Positions 11,201-22,884 of a stretch of 64,000 nt of DNA are shown in pieces. Position 1 is the first letter of the stretch, and every line of letters begins with the position of its first letter. This stretch comes from Prochilodus magdalenae (lineage: Eukaryota > Chordata > Actinopteri > Characiformes > Prochilodontidae). Both the position numbers and the translations under genes were made by a program. The stretch is from NCBI GenBank assembly GCA_024036415.1, contig JAMWET010001895.1, forward strand, positions 42,501 through 106,500, written 5' to 3'. The notes under the pieces were generated by a model. It did not search any database and was not told the origin of the DNA. It saw only the letters and a program-made list of their open reading frames with translations.

Positions 11201-14200
11201 GCTGGAGTACTCTTAGAGAACTCCTCTTTCCTCACCCAGAAGGGGCTGTCTCTCGCCCACTCGTAGCTGATGGTGGAACTGCTTGCTGATCATCCTACGA
11301 CGGGCATCGAACTCGTGGGCCGCCATGTAAGGGATTTCCAGCAGCATGGCTGAAACCAGGTACACGCACTCCAGCAGCTCCAGGTTAATGTGCATGTGGA
11401 ACGGAACCTGAGAGAAACGCACGACGATTACACTTCTATTTACTCCAACACTGCGTCTCCCCAAATCCATCCTTTATCTATAGTTTCTACTAGAAGAGGA
11501 GGAAGAGGAGGAGGAGGAGGAGGTGGTGGTGGTGGTGGTGGTGGTGGTATCTGCTATAAATATGAACCTGGCTGTGAAGTTTCTCTGTAGGGTACAGGGG
11601 CCTGATAAGTTGTCATGGGACAGGTGAAGTAGTCGTTACCTGTACACCTACACGTGGACCTACACAGTGAGCGAACGTGCAAAGGAGGTGCCTAATAAAG
11701 TGGCCAGTTAGTGGAAGCACATGGATGGCCCTACCTGCCGCCTCTTCTCGATCTTCTCTTGCTCGGCGTTCCTCTCCTGCATGTTCCTCATGAGCAGGCC
11801 CTGACCCAGCAGTTCCTTGGCTCTGCCGCTTGACTGGATGTCCAGCAGTGCATTGTGGGCATCTTTGATCATGCCCTGGCGGAATGCACAGATGCCCAGC
11901 TGCACCATGGTCCTGTTATACAGGATCTGAACAAGGAAGATGAAACAGATCTATCAAATGAAGCTCAACATGCTTTGGGTGTACCCTAATACAAAGGGGG
12001 ACGGAGAGGGAAATATTCCCACTTCGATACAAGCTTAGCTCGGGTCTGTTTAAGCCATAGAAAATTTGGATGCTCCATTACAGAGGTCTTTAAATCCTGC
12101 TTCCGGTCCCGGAATTTGTGAGCACTTGGTAAACAGAACCTACCAGTCATTACAAAATCCAGACGGGAAACAGCAGTTCTTTAAAAAGGTCTGGATTGGA
12201 AGACCCCTGGTCTACACTAAAGAACCCCTGAACCACTCCCGTTTTAAGGACGTTTGGTTTAGTCCACCTTAAATCCAGATTCCCGTGGTGGAGTTTGCAA
12301 TCACTGATCGTTAGTAGAACCTAGTCATTCCAAAATCCAGAATCAGAAACTCCTCAATGCAAATGAGGACCCTGCTCCATTACATTTACCTACAGAGGGC
12401 AGGCTGGTGTCACTTTCACACACCTGCTGTTTTCACTCTCCGTAATGTCACCATATTTAAACCTGCACGAAGTCCTGCTGGTGCTGCGTCTGAACAGACA
12501 GACTTCCCCCTCTCTGGCAAAGGAGGAAAACCGCACCACCTAGAGTACTGAAGCAGCAATATCTCTAAAGGTCTTTCCAAAACTTTGCAGGAGTAGCCTT
12601 TATCAATTTACTGGCCATTAAATTCCTATCTGATGTTACTTTACCCACAACTCGCTTCACTGAAGCACTTTAGCGAAACTTACAGCGGGTTAAGACTCCA
12701 GATACAGCCTACTGTGTGTACAAACCTGGACGGGAGGATCAGCATGCTGAATGTTGTCCTGCAGGTGGCTCATGAGCATGAGGTCACGGGCCTGGTACCA
12801 CCGGCTGTGCAAGGCGTGGTGGTAGATGTGGCACAGGATGGCGCAGGTACGGATACGGTCAGTGCGATCTTTGGCGTAGATGAACTTGCACAGGCGGTCC
12901 ATGATGATGGCGCTGTCCTCTCCCTCGCTCTCTTCCTGGTCCTGCTCAGACTGTGCGGCAAGAAGGAGAACCAGTTCAGGATATGTACGGTGAGTGATAG
13001 AAGCTGGCACTAGGACATTAACTTAAAACAATATAACAGAGATGCTAATTCAAATGATATTTAAATATCTAAGAGCTTGAAAAAGCAAAAATGCCATATG
13101 GGAAATATCAAAACTATTTCAACAATTTCACATAAGCCCTTAAAATGAACTTTAAGATGTCTTGAGAATCTGGAGAAACCCCGTATACCCCAACTGTTTT
13201 CTATAAACCAGTAAGGATGAGGTTATCAGACTCGGCTCACCTTGGTCTCTCCCTGTATGCCCATGCAGCGGCGGTGGGTCTTGTAGTCGAACTTGTAGTA
13301 GGTGTGCATGATCCTGCGCAGGTAGACGCGACACACCTCCTCTGTGCTGCCTTTACTCTCCAAGTATTGCAGCAGTCGGTCAATGATGTTGCACACACGA
13401 CCTTCATCTTTCAGGTTATCCACATACTCTGAAAAGACAGGACCTTGCATTAATGTGTGGTCATGATGCATGCTGGGTAAAAGCAGCACATGCATGCAGC
13501 TTGACCAGCACCAACATATACAGCCTTGCAAAAATTTAAGAGGCCTCCTGTTACTGATCAGTGTCTCTAGGTGTACAGTGTTTGTGTTGGACCTTAAAGC
13601 GGACCATCAGTAGAGAGGGGGTTTGGCCCTCTGCCAGTCTGTCGCTGTGTTGTCCTGTGTGTTGGCTGCTGGACCTTGTTCTTATAAACCAGACGCTCTT
13701 AGTATCTGCCAGTAAAGCTAGAACCCAACCTTCTGTTCCTCACTAAGAACCTGCTGTACATGTGGAGATGCTGATTTAAGGAGGAACTGAAGTGGTCTCA
13801 TTTATTTCCAGAGCTCTGTGTGTGCGCACGCTCAAGTAATTCCAGTGTGAAGTTAAAATCACTGTCTCTAGCTCATTTCAACAAATCCCCTAATCATAAG
13901 AGCCTACGCCATCAGAGGTTTCTTGATAAAACTACAACGGAATTTTTTTTTTTTTAATTACCATTTAATTGCATGTAACATTTGAAACGGGTTTGGATGG
14001 AAACCCGGCTTATGTAAAAGAGAAATGACTTTGGGAAGGTCTGGGCAAGGCTCACCCTGCGAATGGGGGTCTGTGTTCTGCATGATTTTGGTGAACTCCT
14101 CATCCATCCTCTCCACCAGGGTCAGGATACAGCCACGGACGCGGAAAGGCTGAAACACACAATATATGAACATGGCATTCCAAGTCCGGACAGAACATTT

Positions 14201-17200
14201 CAACTCTTCATAAGGAAAGTAGCTTCCCTCTAACGTTACATGTTCTAATGAACTCCAACCTGCATGAGCTGTATGCTCCACCAAGGCCAGTGTAGAGCCT
14301 GTGCTTAGTAGGAATCAATATTGGGATCAAATAATAGTTCCCGATATTAAGATTAGGCCTACCCATGATACCCATCCAATCATTTTAGTTTACTTGCAAC
14401 ATGTGTTATGCCATAAAATCAGCAGCATCTCACTGAGAATTACATTTATTCTAATATTTTATAATATTAATATTTTTTATTTTTTAAGTTCTAAATTTGA
14501 ACACATTTGAATACGTGTATCAATTTGTTATATTTATCTTTAAAACCTTGTTTAAATTAATCCCTGCATCCTTTCTCAGTGCAAAATACCAGCCACGTCA
14601 CATATTTCCTCCGTTTTCCCCTTCCTCAAACATATTAACATTCAACTAATACTGAATTGCTCATCCCTACAGGATACTTCAGCATTTCAGCTTCTAGGCT
14701 AGTTCATACAAACACAATCGGGAAGACCCATGTCCAAGGTTCAGAGCTGCTGACCTGGTCAGAGACGGCCAGGTTCTCGCTGTCCTCTGCAATGTTCTCG
14801 CCAATGAAGATGTTGCTGTTCTCAAACAGGATGTCCAGCAGCTCATCGATGCACTCCAGACACTTCTTCCACATTTCCGGCTGAGTGGCAGAAAAAACAA
14901 GACGGGAAACAAATGAAGACCAGTAGGAAAACTAACAGTGTGTAGATGATGTAGGTATATATACAAAACTAAAGTCTCCAACCTTCATGAAGGTAGCCAG
15001 ATTGGGGTTGTAGTCATACAGGGAGGCAATGATGTTGAACTTGATCTTCACCGTAATGCCCTGTCCCAGGTTATTCTCGTCGGAAATTGCTGCCAGAGCG
15101 TGGAGGAGCTCAATCTGAGCAGCTCTGTGAAGCACAGACAGAAAGCATTGTAAGAGCTAGCACAGAAAACTCTGGAGATCAAGGGACATTGGTTCTGGGC
15201 CAGAGCTCTGGGCAGTGTCCCCTCTTCTATCCCACAATTCAGCTTTAGACCTCCAGACCGCATCAGCAGATTGAAGTGCTTAAAGAGGAGGAAGGCCAAC
15301 AAGGACCAAGTTTAAAGGATTAGACTGATGCACTGTCAACCGGGGTTCCACCAACAAAGTGCCAGTACTTGTGCCTGCGCCGGTTCCCAGGCTCTAGCGA
15401 GGAGCGATTACGTGTCTAGTGGTGTGCAGTCTTTAGTCTGTAATCAGACCCATAAAAATCCTGTGGCATCTCCCCATCCAGAACCAGCTCTTTCAGCATC
15501 TGCGCTCAGCCCAGAGGGACGGTCATAGACAGCGGTTACACACAGGACTACCTGTACGTGTTTCCTCTGTCCGTAGAACGGTGGACTATTAAAAAGCAGC
15601 ACGTTAAGGTTCTTAGCTATCTGTAGTGGTCGACATTATTGATCTCCTGCTCCAAAACGGCTACATGCTTTGAATGCAACGCCTCCTGGTGTATGACACA
15701 CCCACGTGCACATCAGTGGTGCGACGGCTCCCGAGTTCAGCTCAGTGTAATCCATCCAGAACGTCAGAGACGCACAGGATTCTTTTGATTATACATGCGA
15801 TCACCTGAAGCCTGAACTGGGAAAGAAGAAAACAGCTTACGTGGTGATGGTAGCGGCATGCCCCTTTGCCAATCAATTATTTCCAGTGGAATAGCACAGA
15901 ATGGTTTGAGACTTTGGCACCTGCACCATGTTGGTGGATAAGGGCTAAATGAGAGTGATTAGACAAGACTTACAAGGCTGCTGTCGCTTTTTGGGGCCGA
16001 TACCAATCGCCTTTCAACCAGATTGACTGACAGCTGATAACGATTAAGGACAGGCCTGGACTGCTATGGCCCATTCACACACACAGTAAGATGTTTTCTC
16101 AGATGTACTGATACACCTTTTTTCCAATAAGCACTGCAACTAAACGATTCACACATGGCCATATTACTGGTACCAAGGGTCAGTTGGCTGGTACGCTGAT
16201 TAGCTCAATTGCCAGGTAAAGCAGTCTGTACACACATCATAAATGTTAGGGGAGTGATCACAACTGTGATTTTATATGTACGCAAGTGATGCAGAAAAAC
16301 CACACTGGAGCTCCGTCGTTTCCACCCATTCTCAGAAGTGCCTTCTCGTGTCTGTTCAACCTGGAAGACATTACCGACTGGCTCCCCACCACGCTAGAAA
16401 TCCTCCCGCTAAGCTGCTGCAGAGCTGTGGCCTGGAAGGATCCCAGTTTGACACCCCTGGCCCACAAACAGTGTATCAAACTGCAGTACACACAGTGTAC
16501 CAGGCCTACCTGTCTGTTCCTTTCTTTCCTCGAGCCTGCAGGATCTCGTTGAGCTTCTTCACCACCACGGCCGTGTTGATCTCTGTGCCCTTGGCGAACA
16601 TCTTGGGCTTCTCCTTCACCAGAGGCACTCCACCCCTCACCTTCTCCCACTCGCCTCCCTCCCGCTCCAAGCCTTCCTCGTCACCCTCCTCTTCCAGACG
16701 CTCCTTCTTCTTACTCCTCTTCTTCCTCTCCTCCTTCTTGCGATCACCGCCTAGCCTGTCTCCATCCTGAGCTCTGAGAGAGGGAGGAGAACACTCAAAT
16801 CCTGCTTTCATTTCTCTCAAATCTATACATACAAGTGTACACTGACTCCACTAGAGTTTATATGACTTCTCAGAACTGGACTGGCCGCCGAGTTTCAAAT
16901 CAGCCACCACCATACACATGCACATACAAGTCAAAGATAGCCAAAACGACACACCCGGCACTAAATCCATGCATCTGTGACTGTTACTCACTTCTTGAGG
17001 AAGGCCACAGCCAGGGACGCAGCAGTTCCCTCGTCACCCTCACTCTCGCTGCCACTGTCGGTAGAGTCTGAGCCCCAGATCTCATCATCGTCGTCATCAT
17101 CGTCACTCTCGGATTCATCATCCTAAACCCAGCACCGCCAATTAATACCACCAAAAACATGAACACACTGCCTATTATAATAATTAGTATTTCTTTGGTT

Positions 17201-20200
17201 ATAATTATCTGAACCCCTGAATATCTAGAACTCACAGCTGCTCCCTTGAGGAACTTGCTGGCTTCGGGAGCCGGCTCTGCTGCAGGCTTTTTCTTCATAA
17301 AGCTTTTAGCAGTAACTCCATCGTCGTCACTCTCTGAAGATGAACCTGGAAATCACATACCGAGACAAGCAGACTCTTCATGAACCCAAGTTACCTCTAG
17401 GGTCTGCCTGTAACACTGTCCACCAAAGGGGATATAAATAAAGGGACCCCGGGGGTGTTTGACTAATTGACTGGAACATGCAGCCACTGCTACCCTCACA
17501 GGATGAAAATGGTTGTGACATATTTAGACACTGAATTAAAATAATAAACACTTTTATTAACAATGAGCTTTACAGTGTGTTGAGGGTCAAACTCAAAACA
17601 AGCAGACAATTGTAATTATTCCAACTTCAAAGAAATACAATTAATACCATTAAATGTTATTTATTATTATTATTATTATTATACACACCAGACTCAGCTT
17701 CCTCCCTCTCCTCCTCCTCTTCTGCAGACTGTTCCGGGTTCTGAAAGGAGCCACAAGGTAAGTGACGGCATAGAGACAGCATCGCAGGAATCCAGGCTTC
17801 GTTAAAGTGCCCAGCTTACTGACCTCTTTGTAGTTGGCGATGTCCGTCTCGAAGTCGCGGTTGTATTTGCGGATCTTCTGGCGCAGGGTGCTCAGAGCTT
17901 TGGCGTTGTTTTTGTTCATCTTCTTCTTCCCCTCTTTGTCCTCCCATAGCTGCACAGACAAGTCATATAGAAACTGAGCTGTGGTCCAAACGCTACTTCA
18001 ATCTAGGTACGCTAACAAAATGCAGGTGAGAACCACCACGCTGTGCTTTCCAGAAACACTGTACGTACCTGGTTCAGGTAATCTTCCAGGTCGGCTAGGA
18101 GGCGGATGTAAAACGGCGGCACTCCCTCTTTGTCCACTATAGCTTTACTCTTTAAGAACGCTCGACATAACTGCTCAAACTCCTCCAGACATTTGGCCAT
18201 GTCTCTGATCTTCATGGCATTCCGGATGGTCTTGATCAGGTTCGTCAGCTCCTCAAACCTGAAGCAAAGAAACAAGGTAAGCTGAAGTACAGGGTCAAAC
18301 TAAAGGTCATGAAACTTCCATAAGGATGCTTGTAAGTTCTGAATCGATTTTTCCAAAAACAAAAAATAACAAAATAAAATTTCCCAGTAATTTTTAAAAG
18401 TGTGCAGCTGCTCAGACAAGAAGCAGGTTTGGATGGACGGGGGAACGAAGGAACAGTGTTGGGGATGGACGAGGGAACAGTGTTGGGGATGGACGAGGGA
18501 ACAGTGTTGGGGATGGACGAGGGAACAGTGTTGGGGATGGACGAGGGAACAGTGTTGGGGATGGATGGGGGAACAAAGGAACAGTGTTGGGGATGGATGG
18601 GGGAACAAAGGAACAGTGTTGGGGATGGATGGGGGAACAAAGGAACAGTGTTGGGGATGGATGAAGGAACGAAGGAACAGTGTTGGGGATGGACGAGGGA
18701 ACAGTGTTGGGGATGGACGAGGGAACAGTGTTGGGGATGGACGAGGGAACAGTGTTGGGGATGGACGAGGGAACAGTGTTGGGGATGGACGAGGGAACAG
18801 TGTTGGGGATGGATGAAGCAACGAAGGAACAGTGTTGGGGATGGATGAAGCAACGAAGGAACAGTGTTGGGGATGGATGAAGCAACGAAGGAACAGTGTT
18901 GGGGATGGATGAAGCAACGAAGGATCAGTGTTGGGGATGGATGAAGCAACGAAGGAACAGTGTTGGGGACGGACGAGGGAACGAAGGAACAGTGTTGGGG
19001 ATGGATGAGGGAACGAAGGAACAGTGTTGGGGATGGACGAGGGAACGAAGGAACAGTGTTGGGGACGGACGAGGGAACGAAGGAACAGTGTTGGGGACGG
19101 ACGAGGGAACGAAGGAACAGTGTTGGGGACGGACGAGGGGATGAAGGAACAGTGTTGGGGACGGACGAGGGGATGAAGGAACAGTGTTGGGGATGGATGA
19201 AGGAACGAAGGAACAGTGTTGGGGATGGATGAAGGAACGAAGGAACAGTGTTGGGGATGGATGAAGGAATGAAGGATCAGTGTTGGGGATGGATAAAGGA
19301 ATGAAGGATCAGTGTTGGGGATGGATAAAGGAATGAAGGATCAGTGTTGATGTTGAATAAATGAATGTTGGTAATGGACAGAGGAATGAAGGGGTGACAG
19401 GCAGCTACAGACAGGTGGTCTAGCTTGCTAGTTGTGCTGGTTGGCTTTAGCTCTCCAAGTTTCTCTGACTAAAACTGCTGTGTGGGCGGGGCCAGATATG
19501 TCAATCACGTTACCCAAGATCAGGACCACAGAGTTTACATGGAGGAGAGAAATATGGTGGAACCCAGGCAGTCAGTTATTGGTCAGTGAAACATCCTACT
19601 GAGAGCACACGTTTACCGTTTGGTCTTATTTTGGTTTTTATTACTTGGTGGGTTATATAAAAGCCAGTGTTACCCAGCCCACTCCACAAACCCCCAAAAC
19701 TACACCGACACTCAATAGGATAACAGCCATTTGGAGAGAGGGTGTGTGTATACGGGTCTAGTCCTGCTCTCGAGTTACCTTTAATATGAAGTACATTTTA
19801 AATTTGACTTTTTAAGCACCAAAATACTTCACAACAAACTGTAAATGAATACATACAAAACTTAACCAATTAGCAGATTACACCATTTCATATTATTAAA
19901 CAGCAGGTCAGAGTTTGATGGAAACTGCCATTTTCATGAGCTGTTCTATTGTTTAAAAGAGCTGCGGTGAGAAACGATCAGAGCGCTGAAACCTCCTCAC
20001 CTCTTGTCCTTGGCACTGCGTACCACTCTTTTAGTGTCTTCCTCATCGTCACTCAGCAGCAGGTTCCTGAAAGGAACAAAGAGCAATCAATGGACGTCTA
20101 AACACACATACCCGATTCACATCCTCCACCCCTCAAACGCTGCCACTCACTGCTTGTTGAAAGCAGTCCCGGTTGCTTTAGGGGTGATCTCCTCGGCGGA

Positions 20201-20251
20201 CGAGGACTCCTCCGACTCACTGTCGGATCCGGTGGCGAAGAAACGGGACAT
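1977..20251 (-). CDS. eif3c: Eukaryotic translation initiation factor 3 subunit C (complete, 21 coding exons)
   Basis: Core subunit of eIF3, which binds the 40S ribosome and helps recruit mRNA in the cytoplasm. Coding exons, 5' to 3': 20151-20251, 20001-20066, 18069-18258, 17824-17949, 17689-17740, 17236-17345, 16992-17122, 16510-16773, 14983-15124, 14755-14880, 14056-14149, 13241-13428, 12726-12950, 11735-11926, 11236-11407, 10737-10896, 9441-9506, 9254-9341, 9011-9176, 8366-8407, 1977-2053. All junctions are GT-AG and phases agree. The sum is 2778 nt, 925 aa plus stop, against about 913 aa in human as recalled. The start [15 protein letters not shown] matches the family. Next come [19 protein letters not shown], acidic/Lys-rich linkers, [37 protein letters not shown] and a PCI-type C-terminal region ([14 protein letters not shown]). 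The tail is Gly/Tyr/Gln/Arg rich and ends QNQSSY. Extra in-frame exon copies before the last exon (separate entries) could lengthen it by 16 aa each. Confidence 0.97.
2550..2880. repeat. GACA/GA compound microsatellite
   Basis: Runs of 'gacagacagagagagagaga' type sequence in the last eif3c intron, between the last duplicated exon and the terminal exon. Long Ser/Leu/Val or Arg/Glu/Thr frames here are by-products of the repeat. Confidence 0.95.
2907..2954 (-). CDS. eif3c: eif3c tail exon copy 4 (48 nt, phase 1-1)
   Basis: Fourth identical copy, nearest to the terminal eif3c exon at 1977-2053. It is followed in transcription direction by a long GACA/GA simple repeat (2550-2880). Splice sites and the downstream TAA plus AATAAA are as in the other copies. 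Confidence 0.5.
3560..3940. repeat. 47-bp minisatellite (about 8 copies)
   Basis: Tandem units resembling 'aagtacatctgaaggtacat' followed by 'actttagtactggtact', about 47 bp each. The equivalent places in the other duplication units hold only one or two copies (near 5770-5815 and 7355-7440), so copy number varies within one locus. Confidence 0.9.
4493..4540 (-). CDS. eif3c: eif3c tail exon copy 3 (48 nt, phase 1-1)
   Basis: Third identical copy, 1452 bp from the previous one. Acceptor, reading frame, donor, stop and AATAAA are all kept. The flank past the exon changes into a GACA/GAAAG-type simple repeat, unlike copies 1 and 2, so this unit joins the array at a different breakpoint. Confidence 0.5.
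5040..5262 (+). mobile_element. tRNA-derived SINE (in eif3c duplication unit 2)
   Basis: The 5' part resembles a tRNA with an A-box-like 'ggtgtagctcag' and a perfect B box 'ggttcgaatcc' at 5108-5118. A tRNA-unrelated body follows, then the tail 'gctctggataagagcgtcag' and 'taaatgtaaa'. That tail type is common in teleost SINEs and resembles L2-clade LINE 3' ends (from memory). It is not a functional tRNA, because no acceptor-stem pairing closes after the B box. Confidence 0.8.
5945..5992 (-). CDS. eif3c: eif3c tail exon copy 2 (48 nt, phase 1-1)
   Basis: Identical in sequence to the copy at 7575-7622, including acceptor, weak GTGCTT donor, downstream TAA and AATAAA. It sits 1630 bp further along in the next tandem duplication unit. 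It can add 16 aa ([16 protein letters not shown]) in frame, or end the protein early. Confidence 0.55.
6490..6713 (+). mobile_element. tRNA-derived SINE (in eif3c duplication unit 3)
   Basis: Near-identical to the SINE at 5040-5262 and at the same offset within its duplication unit. It was therefore carried along by the duplication and did not insert independently. Confidence 0.8.
7575..7622 (-). CDS. eif3c: eif3c tail exon copy 1 (48 nt, phase 1-1)
   Basis: This 48-nt block is flanked by an acceptor (TTGTGCAG) and a GT donor (GAG/GTGCTT). It codes [16 protein letters not shown] plus a split Gly. Both ends are phase 1, so inclusion between the 8366-8407 exon and the final exon adds exactly 16 aa. 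It is a clear relative of both neighbouring exons, which code [15 protein letters not shown]. The donor is much weaker than that of 8366-8407 (GTAAGT). If splicing stops here, the frame continues Gly-Ala-stop (TAA at 7567-7569) with AATAAA at 7560-7565 directly after, so it could be an alternative terminal exon. Exon use is inferred; no transcript data were available. Confidence 0.55.
8100..8280. repeat. A-rich, CA and (AAT)n low-complexity block
   Basis: Poly(A)-like runs, a short (CA)n and a (AAT)n tract lie between the duplicated eif3c units and the 42-nt exon. No gene signal is seen here. Confidence 0.9.
8366..8407 (-). CDS. eif3c: eif3c penultimate constitutive exon (42 nt)
   Basis: Acceptor CTCACTCAACAG and strong donor GTAAGT flank a 14-aa, phase 1-1 exon coding [14 protein letters not shown]. 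The terminal exon begins with the same peptide, so this exon and the terminal one are already an older duplication. The 48-nt copies are later additions to the series. Confidence 0.9.
8465..8885 (+). mobile_element. Possible solo LTR
   Basis: A compact promoter-like stretch contains 'ggtataaaaagcg' at about 8651, a pyrimidine/CAGTC start-like region near 8710, and a 3' part with 'ttatttacacgtgtcgcgtg'. The layout resembles a U3-R-U5 unit, but TG/CA ends and a target duplication could not be fixed, and no internal retroelement genes are present. It could be unrelated unique sequence. Confidence 0.3.
9507..10736. other. eif3c intron, no gene seen
   Basis: AT-rich intron with A/T runs (around 9985-10090) and short frames of no recognisable family. 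No RNA gene or clear mobile element was identified. Confidence 0.7.
11927..12725. other. eif3c intron, no gene seen
   Basis: Contains loosely repeated phrases such as 'aaaatccag' and 'ggtttagtcc', probably an old dispersed repeat. No supported gene. Confidence 0.6.
15125..16509. other. eif3c intron, no gene seen
   Basis: Largest coding-region intron without an obvious satellite or transposon. Nothing with a family signature was found on either strand. Confidence 0.6.
18435..19365. repeat. Minisatellite, 24- to 33-bp units, in an eif3c intron
   Basis: Alternating units built on 'ggaacagtgttggggatgga' followed by a short variable part (cgag, or tgaagcaacgaa, or cgagggaacgaa). Unit length steps between about 24, 32 and 33 bp in blocks, showing higher-order structure. 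It lies in the intron between the exons 20001-20066 and 18069-18258. Long open frames on both strands come from the repeat. Confidence 0.95.
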
Positions 20252-20774
20252 CCCAGACGGTCACTGTGCTGCGGGTTACGAGAGAAGGCATTACTCATAC
20301 TACAGTGGGTCCCAGTAGAACATGTACACTGAACTACAGATCGGCTCCCCAAATACAGATTTTAATCAGACAGTGGAATCAGACTGGTCCAACACCATCA
20401 CGGCGCTCTTGCTGCATCAACTAAGTTCAGGGCAGCCAATCAGAACAGGGTCATTTACATATTCATTAATTATAAGGGTTAAATAGGAAGTTTGGCATTA
20501 CATTAGCAACTTCGCACAGAGAACAAGCAAAAACACTAACCTGAATGGAGAACTACAGCTTTTACACCGTGCAGAAAAAAAGATCAAAGTTTTTACACCA
20601 CTAAATATATATTAGAGGTGGAGATATGGAGGAGTACCATACTCTGTACATCAGGAGTATACAATATTCAGCCATGTCCTGCAGTAACGTTCCAGGCTGT
20701 TAAGTGTAAGCCTGTACAGTCTTTAAGACTGTGACAAACATCTATCTAGCTGGATGTGTCTAAAACGTTTACTG

Positions 20775-20821
<47 letters not shown>

Positions 20822-22480
20822 TAATAACAATAATAATAATAATAATAATGAGTGTATAATGAAGGGAAAAACAGGCTGTCTTTGTGCTGAGCACATCAAA
20901 AACACCCACAGTGTTTGTAAACCAGGGGAGGGAATCACTGACGGCCACCTGATACAATTTTATATTAATACAAGTAATGACAACATTACTGCAAAATTAC
21001 AAGGACTGCAAGATATTAACGAGAGCAAAATATCAAACCTGCCATCCAATATATCATGGCACAACGCCGTATTGACTTTTTTCCCCTCCACCCCGCTTTA
21101 AACCCACAAATTTGTGAACTTCATTTACTACATTTCAGTCAAAACCTACACATTTAAACATAGGGAAAAATTTTGATTGGAATGACGTAATGTGATGTGA
21201 CCTCTCCCGATGTTTCAGTTTAACATTATCAAGATATATATGTATACGGTCAGTGGAAGTAGAAACACTAACCAACTGCATGGTTGATCAGGAGAGTAAA
21301 ATTAATCGTTTAACTGGATTTAGGGCAGAACAGTACATAGAAATTATCAATGGCATCTGGATTTATAGATTTTAATAAGGATTTTAACACAGGAAATGTG
21401 TCGAAATACAAGGTGGCTACACGACAACTACAAAATTTAAGATTCTACAAACTAAAAGCCCTGATATTTAATGATCTTGAGCTTCTATATCTGGAGTACT
21501 TTTCAAAATACCACTACTGATACTGAAATCCATCCGTGGCGGAGGGATACAGGCAGGAGGGCTGTGACGCAAAATAGTCCCCAGTGAAAACAGCATGTAT
21601 ACTCTTACTCTGGTTTCTTTCCAGTTTTCCAGTCTGCACACGTGCGCCAAACATGTAATGGTTTATTAAGTGCATTTAAAAACACTGTACACACAATGTT
21701 TGATAACCGTTATAAAAAGACGTCAGCCTTAAACTGTGTTTACACCAGAGGGATACAGCTGCAGTGCGCTGTGAGGCATAACATAGTCCCCACAGACAAC
21801 TTATTATTCTCAGGTTTTCCAGATTTTTCCTTTAATAACATTCCATATAAACAATTAGAGACCACGAGTAGGTTCCCTGGAGGTTCAGATAGTTAATAAA
21901 ATGTCTGTGTTGTAGACATGGTAACCCTGGTTCCTTCTAACGCTGAGTTTAAGGCTGAATTTTCGAGTTTCGGTGGACTTGCTCTTCAGCTAAATGAAAG
22001 AGCCATAATGGTATGGTCTCCAGCTGACGGACTGGTTAGCTTACAGCAGTTAGCACACCGATAAAACACAGTATTTTAGCCGAACGTCAAAACTGACTGA
22101 AATATCCCCGGCACGGTGATCTCATACGGTCCAATTAGCCCCGTTATGCTCCTCTGTCGGTAGCCAGCTGCTCTCGCGCTACCTCCGTGACGTAGCCGTT
22201 AGCTGAAACGACTGCTAATCGTTAGCATAGTGGCTAATACTCAACAGCTGCGGACGGAAAGCTGCACTCGAGCTACGCGCTCGAGCTGAGAAACAAAGCC
22301 CGCTCATTTGAAGGGGGTCCGCGCGCCGCTGTACGCGAGGAGGGCAGGCCCAATCTGCTGAGTGGCGAAATACGGCCCAACACCGGCAGGCAGCGGCGTG
22401 ACGCTGCTGACTGTCTCACTCCCCGCTTCGCGTTCAACAGAATCCGGCTCTTTCCGCAGACGCCCGTGGCGGCCTCTTAC
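20252..22480. other. First eif3c intron (5'UTR intron)
   Basis: Between the inferred non-coding exon 1 donor (22480) and the start-codon exon. A likely acceptor lies just upstream of the ATG (AACCCGCAG or GCAGCACAG near 20265-20275). Contents are a dispersed repeat near 20410-20520, the (AAT)n tract and AT-rich sequence. Dispersed repeat pieces with 'gcaaaatagtccccagtg' are at about 21540-21600 and 21760-21870. Confidence 0.6.
20778..20850. repeat. (AAT)n microsatellite
   Basis: About 24 triplets with two AAC interruptions, in the first eif3c intron. Confidence 0.98.
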
Positions 22481-22760
22481 CTGTTAGCGGACAGAACGAA
22501 GCGCTTGTCGGTGTGCGAGTGTCTTCAAGTCCAGTTTTGGATCCAGATTCGCAGTTTTATGCGCGCGGACTGGCAGCGTGCGCCTCTGAGCCTTATCGGC
22601 GACTTCCGGCGAGACAGGAAAGAGCGAAGGCGCGGCGGAGCTGCAGCGCGAAGCCACACAGGTGGGGACCCTTACTGGACAGGAGTGGTACTGCACATAG
22701 TAACCCCGGGGAGAGAAGAGCGCGGGGACCTGCTCTCACCAGCAGGGGGCACCATTTCAT
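22481..22760 (-). promoter_or_regulatory. eif3c: eif3c CpG-rich promoter and non-coding exon 1
   Basis: A CpG-dense block (about 22140-22760) contains a strong minus-strand donor (CTAACAG/GTAAGAGG, exon end 22481). An ETS/GABP-type GCCGGAAGTC lies at 22601-22610. Just upstream is a pyrimidine stretch, CTCTTTCC, near 22615-22625, which could be a start site of 5'TOP type. The TSS itself is inferred. TATA is absent, as usual for housekeeping genes. Confidence 0.6.
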
Positions 22761-22884
22761 CCAGTGCTGTGTTTCACTTATTCGGAGCGGTGGAGAGACT
22801 TGTGAGCCACTTTACACTGGTGACTAGCTTATTCGCTTAAATCTGACCCTAATCGACAACTATACTGTCTATGACCGGATAAAT

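Noticed and set aside
11390..11590. Plus-strand frame with a Gly run
   Set aside because: Comes from (GGA)n(GGT)n and is antisense to an eif3c exon.
16266..16770. 164-codon plus-strand Ser/Pro-rich frame
   Set aside because: Complement of the Glu/Lys-rich eif3c exon at 16510-16773 plus its flanking intron.
18245..19232. Long frames (up to 234 codons) of SIPNTVP or [12 protein letters not shown] repeats on both strands
   Set aside because: They follow the minisatellite in an eif3c intron. No start context, splice logic or family match.
22466..22840. Plus-strand frames of 104-124 codons over the eif3c promoter
   Set aside because: CpG islands commonly hold open frames by composition. Three overlapping frames of equal quality argue for chance.
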